Below, in pieces: positions 51,644 to 59,602 of a stretch of DNA of 64,000 bases. This stretch comes from Methanoculleus caldifontis. GTDB lineage: Archaea; Halobacteriota; Methanomicrobia; Methanomicrobiales; Methanoculleaceae. The notes beneath the pieces are model-generated. The model saw only the letters and a list, made by a program, of their open reading frames with translations. It did not search any database and was not told the origin of the DNA. Every line of letters starts with the position of its first letter. Within the stretch, counting starts at the first letter, position 1. The stretch lies in contig NZ_WBKO01000001.1 in NCBI RefSeq assembly GCF_032842345.1, positions 1,364,001 through 1,428,000 of the forward strand, written 5' to 3'. The translations under genes were made by a program, and so were the position numbers.

Positions 51644-51716
51644 GGGCCCGTAGCATAGCCGGTGGTGCACCCGGCTGATAACCGGGAGGTCGTGCGTTCG
51701 AATCGCACCGGGCCCA
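51644..51716 (+). tRNA. tRNA-Ile (GAU), copy 1
   Basis: 73 bases, no encoded CCA. The acceptor stem GGGCCCG pairs with CGGGCCC. The anticodon arm is CCCGG-CTGATAA-CCGGG with anticodon GAT, and the T arm is TGCG-TTCGAAT-CGCA with flanking pairs. The discriminator is A. Identical to the second copy 307 bases downstream. Confidence 0.95.
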
Positions 51717-51950
51717 TACTCTTTCTGTCATGCTTTTCCGGAACGGGCCCTATTTCGCCTGAGATTATGTGCGGTTCTGCCATCACCTCTCTCGCGGGTG
51801 GGGCGGCGACCTGTGTTGAGCTGCCGTCGGTATGCTATCCCGTGCGTGTTCTGCAATAATATCGTAATCAGGCGGTTCGGGAGCAGGGTTCCGGCGCAAC
51901 CTTTATGTTGGTGATGATACAACATTTATAGGCACTAAGGTAATCCCACC

Positions 51951-52023
51951 GGGCCCGTAGCATAGCCGGTGGTGCACCCGGCTGATAACCGGGAGGTCGT
52001 GCGTTCGAATCGCACCGGGCCCA
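51951..52023 (+). tRNA. tRNA-Ile (GAU), copy 2
   Basis: Identical to copy 1 over all 73 bases, with the same GAT anticodon and CCCGG/CCGGG stem. It has its own TATA word (TTTATA, about 51925-51930), and the flanking DNA is not duplicated except for the preceding CC dinucleotide. A pyrimidine-rich stretch (CCTTCTTTCCTTGG) downstream is a likely terminator. Confidence 0.95.
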
Positions 52024-52238
52024 TCCTTCTTTCCTTGGTTCTTTCCTTGAGATTGTTTCTGCCCGGTCAGGCTATCGAGCAATTTCTCTCCCCGGCAATC
52101 CACCCGCCCCTCGCACGATACCTGCTCCTTTTACGCTTTCGCGTGGAGATCTATCCCTATGTATGTTACCGGTCACGCAGCCGGGAGACTCCGGGGGACC
52201 TCCGGCAACCGCTTCGCGGGATACAGGAGGTCGCCGGC

Positions 52239-53171
52239 GTGAGCACCGTCGAGGTCCGGGGCCTCTCGCGGTCCTTCGACGGCCGCGACGTCCTCCGCGA
52301 CGTCTCGTTCACCGTCGGGCAGGGTGAGATCTTCGGCTATCTTGGTCCGAACGGCGCCGGGAAGACGACGACCATCCGGATCCTGCTCGGCCTCCTCGCC
52401 CCCGGCACGGGGGAGGTCCGGGTCCTCGGGCGGGACCTTGCCGCCGACGACGATGCGCGCCGGAGGGTCGGGGTGCTCTTTGAGAACAACGGTCTTGCCG
52501 ACCGGATGAGCGCGGCCGGCAACCTGGCCTACTACGCCGGCCTCTACGGTGTCGAGGACCCGGCGGAGAGGATCGACGAGCTCCTCGCCCTCGTCGATCT
52601 CGCCGACCGGCGGGACGATCCCGTCGGGACGTTCTCGACCGGGATGAAACGGAAACTCGGGATCGCCCGCGCCATCCTCCACCGTCCTGAAGTCGTCTTC
52701 CTCGACGAACCCTCTTCAGGCCTCGACCCCGGCGCGCAGAGGATGGTCCGCGACCTCATCCTCGAACTCTCCCGGCGGGAGGAGATGACGGTCTTTTTGA
52801 ACTCCCACCACCTCGATGAGGTCGAGCGGATCTGCTCGACGGTCGCGATCCTTGCCGGCGGCAGGATCCGTGCCTTCGATTCGGTAGAAAACCTCACCGC
52901 GGCCTCCGGCCGCCCGGCCGTGACGGTCTCCCTCGCCGACCCGGCCGACCGCGCCCGCGCCTGTGAGACCGTCGGGAGACTGCCGTTCGTCACCGGGTGC
53001 GACGCCGACGGCGATAGTCTCCTCTGCACCCTCGCCGAACCCGGCGCGACCCCCGACCTCGTCGCGGCCCTCGTCGGGGCGGGGTTCCGGATCGAGGAGG
53101 TTTGCCGGTCGTCAAGGTCGCTTGAGGAGATCTACCTCGAACACGTCGGTTCTGCGGAGGGCGGGGCATGA
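52239..53171 (+). CDS. ABC transporter ATP-binding protein (export type)
   Basis: 310 residues from GTG 52239, chosen because AGGAGGT sits seven bases before it. Walker A is GPNGAGKTT, the Q-loop region is GVLFENNGL with an unusual Glu-Asn-Asn in place of the usual Gln, the signature reads FSTGMKRKLG, Walker B is VVFLDEPSSGLDP and the switch His is in LNSHHLDEVE. This is the DrrA/CcmA-like subclass of one-sided exporters. A C-terminal 90-residue domain (ASGRPAVTVSL...) is common in the group. It overlaps the membrane subunit by four bases. The substrate cannot be inferred. Confidence 0.9.
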   Translation: MSTVEVRGLSRSFDGRDVLRDVSFTVGQGEIFGYLGPNGAGKTTTIRILLGLLAPGTGEVRVLGRDLAADDDARRRVGVLFENNGLADRMSAAGNLAYYAGLYGVEDPAERIDELLALVDLADRRDDPVGTFSTGMKRKLGIARAILHRPEVVFLDEPSSGLDPGAQRMVRDLILELSRREEMTVFLNSHHLDEVERICSTVAILAGGRIRAFDSVENLTAASGRPAVTVSLADPADRARACETVGRLPFVTGCDADGDSLLCTLAEPGATPDLVAALVGAGFRIEEVCRSSRSLEEIYLEHVGSAEGGA

Positions 53172-53869
53172 GCACGTTTCGCGTCATCGCCGGCCGTGAG
53201 ATGCGGCTCGCGCTCCGGAACCGGAGCGCCCTCATCGCGGCGCTCATCTTCGCCGTATGGTTCCCGGTCGTCTCGATCCTCGGGATCGCCGCGGGCGCCG
53301 GTGAGGACGCAGCGGTCATTACCGCCGGCATCGCCACGATCACCCTCCCGGTCGGGGTCTTTATGGGCTACCTCTTCTGCGCCGACGCCTTCCTCCGCGA
53401 GAAGCGGGACGGCTCCATCGAGACGCTCCTCTGCACCCCGGTCTCCCTCCGCCGCCTCTGGGAGGGGAAGGCCGCCGGGGTCGCCGTGCCGGCCTACCTG
53501 ATGACCCTCGTCTCGGCCGCAGTGACCATCGCGGCTGTTTACACCCTGTCGAGCGCTCCCGTAGCCGGCGAACCCCTGCTCCTCCTTCACCTCGCGGTCG
53601 TCGTCCCGGTCTGGATCGTCGCTGCGGCCGGGCTCATCGGCGCGGCCCAGCTCGCGCTCGGGATGCGGGAGAACCAGATCCTCGGGTTCGTGCTGATATT
53701 CGGGTTCATCTTCCTGATCATCGGGCTCCAGCAGGTCGCACCGGCCGGGTCGGGCATCTCGGTGACGATGGAGGCAATCCTCGCGGCAGTCGGGATCGTG
53801 CTCCTTGCCCTCGCCCGCGTCATCGCCGGGAAGGTGACGAAGGAGCGGATTGTCAGAACAATTCCGTAA
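53168..53869 (+). CDS. ABC-2 type transporter membrane subunit
   Basis: 233 residues with six hydrophobic segments at about 20-45, 53-75, 103-128, 138-163, 174-195 and 203-222. The ABC-2 hallmark between helices 2 and 3 is DAFLREKRDGSIETLLCTPVSLRRLWEGK, the coupling-helix region that contacts the ATPase. It is preceded by the overlapping ATPase gene, so the pair forms a small exporter of the two-gene type. Substrate unknown. Confidence 0.9.
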   Translation: MSTFRVIAGREMRLALRNRSALIAALIFAVWFPVVSILGIAAGAGEDAAVITAGIATITLPVGVFMGYLFCADAFLREKRDGSIETLLCTPVSLRRLWEGKAAGVAVPAYLMTLVSAAVTIAAVYTLSSAPVAGEPLLLLHLAVVVPVWIVAAAGLIGAAQLALGMRENQILGFVLIFGFIFLIIGLQQVAPAGSGISVTMEAILAAVGIVLLALARVIAGKVTKERIVRTIP

Positions 53870-53890
53870 GGTATGGAACGGGCCGGTCTA

Positions 53891-55111
53891 CTATTCGGCC
53901 ACCGTCCCTTCCTTGAGATATCGGAGGACCGGGGCGAGGATCTCCTCGTTTACCGCGCCCGCTTTTGCCGCCGAGTTGCTGTTCATGGCGATGTAGGTGT
54001 CTCTCTCGGCCCAGTAGTAGAGGATTGTGTACGAGCCGTAGTAACCGCCGGTATGGCCGTAGAGGGTCAGGCCCTCCGATCCGTTCTGTTGCGCGAAGTA
54101 TCCGTAACCGCATCCGACGCTCATCTCCCCGAAACCGGGGACCTGCCCGGACTTCTGCGACTGGGGGGAGGTGTTCTCCATCGCAGCAAGCGATGCCGGG
54201 CCGATCAGCGCCCCGGAGCGGAGTGCGCGGTGGAACCTGTTGAGATCGGCCGTCGTGCTCACGATATCCCCGGCGCCCCGGTCGAACTGGAGGTAGAGGT
54301 CGCTGAAGTCCAGAACGGAGCCGTCCTCTCCGCTCTCCTGGGCCCGCATGTGCGGTCCGGGGATGTGATTGGTCCGGTGGACGAAGGTGTCGTTCATCCC
54401 GGAGGACACGAGGATGTTGCGGGTGACGTAATCCTCGTAGGGGACGCCGGCCGCCTCATCGATGATCAGGGTCAGGAGGATGTAGTTCACGTTCGAGTAG
54501 GTGTAGTTCGTTCCAGGCGGGTAAAGGGGGCCGGCATCGAGGCTCTGGCGCATCCCTTCCTGGTAGGGGACGGGGGTGTCGGGGTTCTCGTACTCTTCGA
54601 AGACGATCGCGTCCTCGTCGTAGTCCGCGATGCCGCTCGTGTGATCGAGGAGCTGGCGGATCGTGATCGTGCTGCTCTCCGGGATCATCGCCGCCACGTC
54701 CGCCGGCAGCCGGCGGCCGATGGGATCGTCGAGCGAGAGTCTTCCGTCCTCGGCGAGCTGCTGGATGGCGACGCTCGTGAAGGTCTTCGTCACGCTCGCG
54801 ATGATGAACCGCATCTCCGGCGTTGCAGGTCTCGCGGGAGAGAGCGAGGCGTTGCCGGCTGCATAGTTCCAGGTCCATTCCGGCGTCGAGATCTCGATCA
54901 GGGCGCCGGGGACGCCGGCGCTGACGACTCCGGCCGAGACGATCGACTCAAGGTCGGCAGATGTCGCCGGCGACGGGGGATTTTTGTAGGCATCGTCTGC
55001 TTCCTGCACGGGTCCGGCGCTCTGCATGCACCCGGAGGAGAGGATGGCCGCCGCTACGACGATACCGACGAGAAGGAGGATATGAAGCCTCGGATGTGGG
55101 AAGGAGGGCAT
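53891..55111 (-). CDS. Beta-lactamase/penicillin-binding-fold serine hydrolase lipoprotein
   Basis: 406 residues from ATG 55111. A signal peptide (LHILLLVGIVVAAAILSSGC) ends in a lipobox-like SSGC. The class C beta-lactamase fold has Ser-x-x-Lys as SVTK in IIASVTKTFTSVAIQQLAEDG, Tyr-x-Asn as YSN in NYTYSNVNYILL and the third motif HTGG in GHTGGYYGSY. These support an active serine hydrolase (esterase, DD-peptidase-like or beta-lactamase-like). The host presumably has no murein, so another ester or amide substrate is more likely. The TATA word CATATATG is 27 bases before ATG 55111, indicating a leaderless mRNA; ATG 55117 is the alternative. Confidence 0.85.
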   Translation of the reverse strand: MPSFPHPRLHILLLVGIVVAAAILSSGCMQSAGPVQEADDAYKNPPSPATSADLESIVSAGVVSAGVPGALIEISTPEWTWNYAAGNASLSPARPATPEMRFIIASVTKTFTSVAIQQLAEDGRLSLDDPIGRRLPADVAAMIPESSTITIRQLLDHTSGIADYDEDAIVFEEYENPDTPVPYQEGMRQSLDAGPLYPPGTNYTYSNVNYILLTLIIDEAAGVPYEDYVTRNILVSSGMNDTFVHRTNHIPGPHMRAQESGEDGSVLDFSDLYLQFDRGAGDIVSTTADLNRFHRALRSGALIGPASLAAMENTSPQSQKSGQVPGFGEMSVGCGYGYFAQQNGSEGLTLYGHTGGYYGSYTILYYWAERDTYIAMNSNSAAKAGAVNEEILAPVLRYLKEGTVAE

Positions 55112-55134
55112 AATCATTCCTATGAGATTTTTCA

Positions 55135-55142
55135 CATATATG
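55135..55142 (-). promoter_or_regulatory. TATA box of the serine hydrolase gene
   Basis: CATATATG, centred near 55138, lies 27 bases before ATG 55111 and so favours that start over 55117 or the longer upstream frame. Confidence 0.5.
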
Positions 55143-55306
55143 CCATCCTTTTCTTCCGGAGGAGCACTCGGCGTGCCTCTGCCGTCGAGCATCGGCTCCG
55201 GCCGTTCGGTGGCACCTCTGACGGGTTTGACGAGGAACATGTCGACTTTCGGAGTTGATCCGGCCCGTTGCGCGGAGTCCGGTGGGCGAGCCTCCCGCTG
55301 AGGGAT

Positions 55307-55396
55307 ATGGATTACGTCACCTGCGAGGGTCTCGCCGAGGAGCGCCGGGTCTACGGGGTGCTGCTCGGCGAGATCGCAGGGCTGCGGCAGAAGTAG
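55307..55396 (+). CDS. Possible 29-residue small protein
   Basis: ATG 55307 to TAG 55394-55396 encodes a 29-residue product beginning MDYVTCEGLAEERRVYGV and ending GEIAGLRQK. AGGGAT lies immediately before the ATG, and the composition (helical, charged, no Pro/Arg excess) is more protein-like than the other frames here. It could be a genuine small gene or the remnant of a larger one. No homologue is recognised. Confidence 0.3.
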   Translation: MDYVTCEGLAEERRVYGVLLGEIAGLRQK

Positions 55397-55410
55397 GCCG
55401 CCTTCCTGCC

Positions 55411-55438
55411 AAAAAGAAGGTGTTTCCGGGCTCCCCGG
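55411..55438 (-). terminator. Hairpin plus oligo-T terminator of serS
   Basis: On the minus strand CCGGG-GAG-CCCGG (55426-55438) forms a perfect 5-bp hairpin, and TTTTT (55411-55415) follows after ten bases. It lies 13-40 bases after the serS stop. Confidence 0.5.
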
Positions 55439-55451
55439 AGGGCCGGTGCGC

Positions 55452-56729
55452 CTACAGCGTCTCGCTACCGTAGAGGTAGGGCCTGAGGGCCTTCGGGATG
55501 GTGACCGACCCGTCCTCGTTCTGGTAGTTCTCGAGGATCGCCCTTATCGCACGGGAGGTCGCGATCGCGGTGCTGTTCAAGGTATGCAGGTAGCGCTTCT
55601 CGGTGAACTCAACGGGATCGCGCACCTTGATGTTCAGCCGGACCGCCTGGTAGGCCGTGCAGTTCGAACAGGAGACCGCCTCGCGGTAGCACTCCTCCCG
55701 CGGCATCCAGACCTCGAGGTCGTACTTCTTCGCGGCGACGGTCCCGATGTCCCCCGTGCAGATCAGGACGACCCGGTAGGGGAGGCCGAGCTGCTGGAAG
55801 ACCGCCTCGGCGTTCGCGAGCAGCTCCTCGTGGAGATCCCAGGACTGCTCCGGTGTCGCGTAGACGAACTGCTCCACCTTGTGGAACTGGTGGACGCGGA
55901 AGAGCCCTTTCGTATCGAGCCCGTGCGCCCCGATCTCGCGCCGGAAGCACGGGCTCAGGCCCGCCAGCCGGAGCGGCAGGCCCTTCTCCTCGAAGATCTC
56001 GTCGCTGTACATCGCGGCCATCGGGTGCTCGCTCGTCGCGATCAGGTACTCGTCCTCGCCGTCGACCTTGTACATGACGTTCTCGAAGTCGGCCAGATCG
56101 GTCACACCCTCGTATGCGGCCCGGTTCATCATGTAGGGGGGGATGATCGGGGTGTATCCGCGCTCGACGAGGAGGTCCATCACAAACCGCTGGAGTGCCA
56201 TATCGAGGAGGGCGAGCCTCCCCTTCAGGAAGTAGAACCCGGCCCCGGAGATCTTTGCTGCGCGTTCGAAGTCCGCCCAGTCGTGCTCGACGGCGAGCGC
56301 CCCGTGGTTCTTCAGATCGAATGCGGGGATCCGCGGTTCGCCCCACCGCCGGACCTCGACGTTCTCGGTGTCGTCTTTCCCTACGGGGACGCTCTCGTGG
56401 AGGATGTTCGGGAGCCGCATCAGGCGGTACGTCACCGCTTCGGTGAGCGTATCGCGCTCCATCTCCGCCTCCTTGATCCGTCCGGGAAGACCCGCCGTCT
56501 CGGCGATGAGGTCTGCGGCATCCTTTCCCGCCTTTCTCGCCTGGCTGATCTCGCGGGATATGACGTTCCTCCGGTTGCGCAGGTCGCCGATCGCCACGGT
56601 GAGTTCCCGTGCCCTCCGGTCCATCTCCAGCACCTCGTCGATCCAGGTCAGCTTCTCGGTATCTCCTCTCTTGATGAGGTCTGCCCTGACGACATCGGGG
56701 TGCGCACGAACGAACTTCAACTCAAGCAT
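55452..56729 (-). CDS. serS: Seryl-tRNA synthetase
   Basis: 425 residues of the common (bacterial/eukaryotic-like) SerRS, not the rare methanogenic type. The N-terminal coiled-coil arm spans about 30-100 (RARELTVAIGDLRNRRNVISREISQARKAG). The class II core has motif 1 around DLLVERGYTPIIPPYM, TSEHPMAAMYSDEIFEEKGLPLRLAGLSPCFRREIGAHGLDTKGLFRVHQFHKVEQF for motif 2, and NSTAIATSRAIRAILENYQNEDGSVTIPKALRPYL for motif 3 and the C-terminus. It charges tRNA-Ser. A hairpin plus T5 terminator lies downstream. Confidence 0.96.
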   Translation of the reverse strand: MLELKFVRAHPDVVRADLIKRGDTEKLTWIDEVLEMDRRARELTVAIGDLRNRRNVISREISQARKAGKDAADLIAETAGLPGRIKEAEMERDTLTEAVTYRLMRLPNILHESVPVGKDDTENVEVRRWGEPRIPAFDLKNHGALAVEHDWADFERAAKISGAGFYFLKGRLALLDMALQRFVMDLLVERGYTPIIPPYMMNRAAYEGVTDLADFENVMYKVDGEDEYLIATSEHPMAAMYSDEIFEEKGLPLRLAGLSPCFRREIGAHGLDTKGLFRVHQFHKVEQFVYATPEQSWDLHEELLANAEAVFQQLGLPYRVVLICTGDIGTVAAKKYDLEVWMPREECYREAVSCSNCTAYQAVRLNIKVRDPVEFTEKRYLHTLNSTAIATSRAIRAILENYQNEDGSVTIPKALRPYLYGSETL

Positions 56730-56860
56730 GCTGTCTCTCTGTACATACTTTCGCCATGACGGTATATGGTCATGTTGCCCTCCCTGCAGGATGAGTGCGG
56801 GTGGCCTGCAGAAGAGCGCGTCCGGATCGCGTCCCGCCGCTCCCGCTCGAAACCGACCCC

Positions 56861-56868
56861 TTATAATT
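56861..56868 (+). promoter_or_regulatory. TATA box of the 150-residue membrane protein gene
   Basis: TTATAATT is centred 27 bases before ATG 56892, as expected for a leaderless transcript, and excludes the longer upstream frame. Confidence 0.55.
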
Positions 56869-56891
56869 CCCGGTGCGCTAACTCATGTAGC

Positions 56892-57344
56892 ATGGATAAG
56901 AACCAGAGGATCGTCCTGGTGGCGGGGGCTCTCATCACGCTGGGCCTGTTCTTCATCAACGTCTTCTTCGCCCTCATCGCGCTGGTCTGCGTGCTCGCCC
57001 TCCTGATGAGCATCCGTATCATGGGGGAGACTGGCAGCTTCCCGCTCGTCACCGTAGACCTCTCCGAGGATGCCCGCGAGGTCATCGTCACCAATACCGG
57101 CAATGCGAGAGCACAGAAGATCCGTGTCGCCCTCGTTCCGATGAACATCGATTTCGAGGTCCCCTCTCTCGAGCCGGACGAGGAGTCCGGGTTCAGCCTC
57201 GGCACCATGATCTCGGAGGCAAAAGCAGTCGTCTCCTACGAGGATGCCGCCGGCAGAAAGCATACCCGCTCGTACCCGCTCACGGCGCTCGGGGCCGGGC
57301 GCGACCCCACCGAGCCGATGTTCCCGATCTTCGGAAGCCGGTGA
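56892..57344 (+). CDS. Small membrane-anchored protein with Ig-like C-terminal domain
   Basis: 150 residues from ATG 56892. A hydrophobic hairpin (IVLVAGALITLGLFFINVFFALIALVCVLALLMSI, about 6-42) forms two close transmembrane helices. A beta-sandwich-like segment follows: LVTVDLSEDAREVIVTNTGNARAQKIRVALVPMNIDFEVPSLEPDEESGF. TNTGNARAxxIRVALVP is typical of CARDB/NEW3-like Ig folds. It ends with PLTALGAGRDPTEPMFPIFG. Function unknown; a membrane-attached domain facing one side is all that can be said. Confidence 0.78.
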   Translation: MDKNQRIVLVAGALITLGLFFINVFFALIALVCVLALLMSIRIMGETGSFPLVTVDLSEDAREVIVTNTGNARAQKIRVALVPMNIDFEVPSLEPDEESGFSLGTMISEAKAVVSYEDAAGRKHTRSYPLTALGAGRDPTEPMFPIFGSR

Positions 57345-57433
57345 GGTTACCTGACGGCTTGGGGTGCCGGGAGTCCGTCGGGCGCCCCCTGTCTGTCGCG
57401 TATACCCCCGTGCATCCGGCCGGATCCCGGGGG

Positions 57434-57439
57434 AAAAAA
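57434..57439 (-). terminator. Oligo-T terminator of the 174-residue protein gene
   Basis: Six T residues on the minus strand lie eight bases after the stop codon at 57447-57449. Confidence 0.45.
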
Positions 57440-57446
57440 GCGGGTT

Positions 57447-57971
57447 TTAGGATCTGAGGTAATCGAGCGTCCGCGCGAGTGCGGCCGTCAGTTCCTCTTC
57501 CTTCTGCGCATATTCAAAAAGCGCCCGGTAGAGCATGACGACGAGGTCGTAGCCGTAGACCTCGAAGGTCTCCTCCGGTGTCAGGGGAGAGAGGCAGGAG
57601 TCGACCCGGATCTCGGTGTTGGTATACATCACCTCGTAGAAGTTCCCGTCCGCGGAGAGGACGCATATCTGGGCATGGACCGGCATGGTCGGATCGTCCG
57701 GGCGATATGGGAGCGGATCGGTCTTGCCGAGGACGATCATCTTCTTCTCGTAGTAATCCTGCTCGTAGAGGTCTCCGGAGGCCTCCCGCTTTGCGCGCCG
57801 GAGCATCTCAAGGCCGATCCTTTCTACGGCCGGCGCCGTATCGGCGGCCATCCGCGCAAGGAGAGGGCCCATACTCTCCCGAACCTTCCCGGCCGACTCT
57901 TCCTTCTTTGCCTGCAGATCCTCGAGAGTCTCAAGGAGCCGGGCGTATCCCTCTTCGATGATCGGATCCAT
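57447..57971 (-). CDS. Unknown 174-residue soluble protein
   Basis: Not recognised. The N-terminal 70 residues look like an amphipathic helical hairpin (YARLLETLEDLQAKKEESAGKVRESMGPLLARMAADTAPAVERIGLEMLRRAKREA), followed by an alpha/beta part (KKMIVLGKTDPLPYRPDDPTMPVHAQICVLSADGNFYEVMYTNTEIRVDS) and a final helix (DLVVMLYRALFEYAQKEEELTAALARTLDYL). There is no signal, membrane segment or catalytic motif. It lies just downstream of the zinc-uptake permease gene on the same strand, with a 49-base gap, so co-transcription with the uptake operon is possible. Confidence 0.72.
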   Translation of the reverse strand: MDPIIEEGYARLLETLEDLQAKKEESAGKVRESMGPLLARMAADTAPAVERIGLEMLRRAKREASGDLYEQDYYEKKMIVLGKTDPLPYRPDDPTMPVHAQICVLSADGNFYEVMYTNTEIRVDSCLSPLTPEETFEVYGYDLVVMLYRALFEYAQKEEELTAALARTLDYLRS

Positions 57972-58020
57972 TGCTCACCTACTCTTGCGCCGGCCGGCAT
58001 AAGCGCACCGGTTTGCCCTT

Positions 58021-58830
58021 TCAGTCGCCCTGCCGGAGGCGCTCGATGCCGAGGGCCCCCGCATACGCGACCGTGCTCACCAGGATGATCGTCGCCCCCG
58101 ACGGGACGTCGATGAGGTAGGAGAGCCCGATCCCCGTCACGGTGAAGACGATGCCGAGGACGACGGCAAGAAGCATCATGCTCCAGATCCGCGTGGTGTA
58201 GAGGCGGCTGATCGCCGCCGGGAGCGTGAGGAGCGCGATCACGAGGATGATCCCCACCACCCGTATCAGCATCACCACCGTGAGGGCGATCAGCACGAGG
58301 AGGAGGAGCGAGAGCCGCTCGACCGGCAGGTTCATGACCGTCGCGTAGTCCGGGTCGAAGGTGACCGCCTGGAGTTCCCGGTAGAGAAGGGCCACGACGG
58401 CGACGATGATGGTGACGAGGACCGCCATCAGCAGGATATCGCCCTGCGGCACGAGGAGGATGTTCCCGAAGAGGTAGGAGAAGAGGTCGGGGGCGAACCC
58501 CGGTGTCAGGTAGACGAAGAGGATCCCGATAGCCATCCCTGCCGCCCAGACGGCGCCGATGAGCGTGTCCATCTTCTGCCGGGCACGGAGCTCGAGCGCG
58601 CCCATCCCGAGAGCCGTGGCCACGGTGAACCCGGTCGCGCCGAGGAGCGGGTCGATCCCGAGGTAGTAGCCGAGGCCGATCCCCCCGAAGGCCGCGTGGG
58701 AGATGCCGCCGCTGACCGAGACCATCCGCCGCACCACGACGTAGGTGCCGATGATCCCGCAGGCGACGCTCGCGAGCGCCCCGGCGATGAGCGCGTTCCT
58801 GAAGAACTCGTACCCGAGCACTTCGAGCAT
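58021..58830 (-). CDS. znuB: Metal ABC transporter permease (ZnuB/MntB family)
   Basis: 269 residues with eight to nine hydrophobic helices across the length. The family hallmarks are GTYVVVRRMVSVSGGISHAAFGGIGLGYYLG near the N-terminus and the EAA-like cytoplasmic loop, with ISRLYTTRIWSMMLLAVVLGIVFTVTGIGLSYLIDVPSGATIILV at the C-terminal half. It forms the membrane channel of a zinc or manganese uptake system with the two upstream genes. The gene starts one base after znuC. Confidence 0.92.
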   Translation of the reverse strand: MLEVLGYEFFRNALIAGALASVACGIIGTYVVVRRMVSVSGGISHAAFGGIGLGYYLGIDPLLGATGFTVATALGMGALELRARQKMDTLIGAVWAAGMAIGILFVYLTPGFAPDLFSYLFGNILLVPQGDILLMAVLVTIIVAVVALLYRELQAVTFDPDYATVMNLPVERLSLLLLVLIALTVVMLIRVVGIILVIALLTLPAAISRLYTTRIWSMMLLAVVLGIVFTVTGIGLSYLIDVPSGATIILVSTVAYAGALGIERLRQGD

Positions 58831-58831
58831 C

Positions 58832-59602
58832 TTACTCCTCCCGCGAGTGCTCCGGAAAGACCCGGTGCGGGACGCCGTGGGCGATCAGGTCCACCGGGCA
58901 GTGGTACGCGGCTTCGAGCATATCTGCCGTGATCTCGTTCGTGTCGTGCGTATAGAGGCGCCGGTTTAAGCAGGCGACCCGGGTCACGCGCTCCGGGATC
59001 ACCCCGATGTCGTGGGTCACGAGGACGATCGCCATCCGGTCGCGGAGCCGATCGAGGATCCCGTAGAAATGGGCCTCCGTCGGGGCGTCCACGTAGACCG
59101 TGGGCTCGTCGAGGAGGAGCACCTTCGGGTCGCCGACGAGCGCCCGGGCGATGATCGCCCGCTGCTGCTCGCCGCCGGAGAGGTCGCGGATCTGCCGGTC
59201 GGCAAGGCCCGCGATGCCCATCGTCTCGAGCGCCTCCTCGGCCCGGGCCTGGTCTTCCTCACCGTAACGCCTTGGAAAGCGGGTGATGCGGCCGAGCCGG
59301 CCGGAGAGGACCATCTCCCGCACGGTGATCGGGTAGTCGAAGTCGAACGTCCGAAACTGGGGGACGTAGCCGAGGTTCTTGCGCATCGCCGCTCCGGTGC
59401 CGCCGAGGACCCGGATCTCGCCGCGGGAGGGGGGGAGGAGGCCGAGGATCACCCGCAGAAGCGTCGTCTTCCCGCCGCCGTTCGGCCCGATGATCGCGTA
59501 GAACTCCCGCGGGTGGACGGCGAGGCTCACGCCCTCGAGCACGGTCCGGCCGTGCAGCCTGACCCAGACGTCGTCTACCTCGATCACGGGACCGTCGCTC
59601 AT
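58832..59602 (-). CDS. znuC: Metal ABC transporter ATPase (ZnuC family)
   Basis: 256 residues from ATG 59602. Walker A is GPNGGGKTT, the Q loop is YVPQFR, the signature is DLSGGEQQRAIIARAL, Walker B is VLLLDEPTVYVDA and the switch His is in VTHDIGV. GGGKTT and DFDYPITVREMVLSGRLGR are typical of metal-type ATPases. It overlaps the end of znuA by four bases (ATGA), so the order znuA-znuC-znuB is one operon. Confidence 0.94.
   Translation of the reverse strand: MSDGPVIEVDDVWVRLHGRTVLEGVSLAVHPREFYAIIGPNGGGKTTLLRVILGLLPPSRGEIRVLGGTGAAMRKNLGYVPQFRTFDFDYPITVREMVLSGRLGRITRFPRRYGEEDQARAEEALETMGIAGLADRQIRDLSGGEQQRAIIARALVGDPKVLLLDEPTVYVDAPTEAHFYGILDRLRDRMAIVLVTHDIGVIPERVTRVACLNRRLYTHDTNEITADMLEAAYHCPVDLIAHGVPHRVFPEHSREE

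Noticed and set aside
51717-51950. Integrated element between the two tRNA-Ile genes
   Set aside because: The interval has no gene, integrase or attachment-like repeat beyond the tRNA itself.
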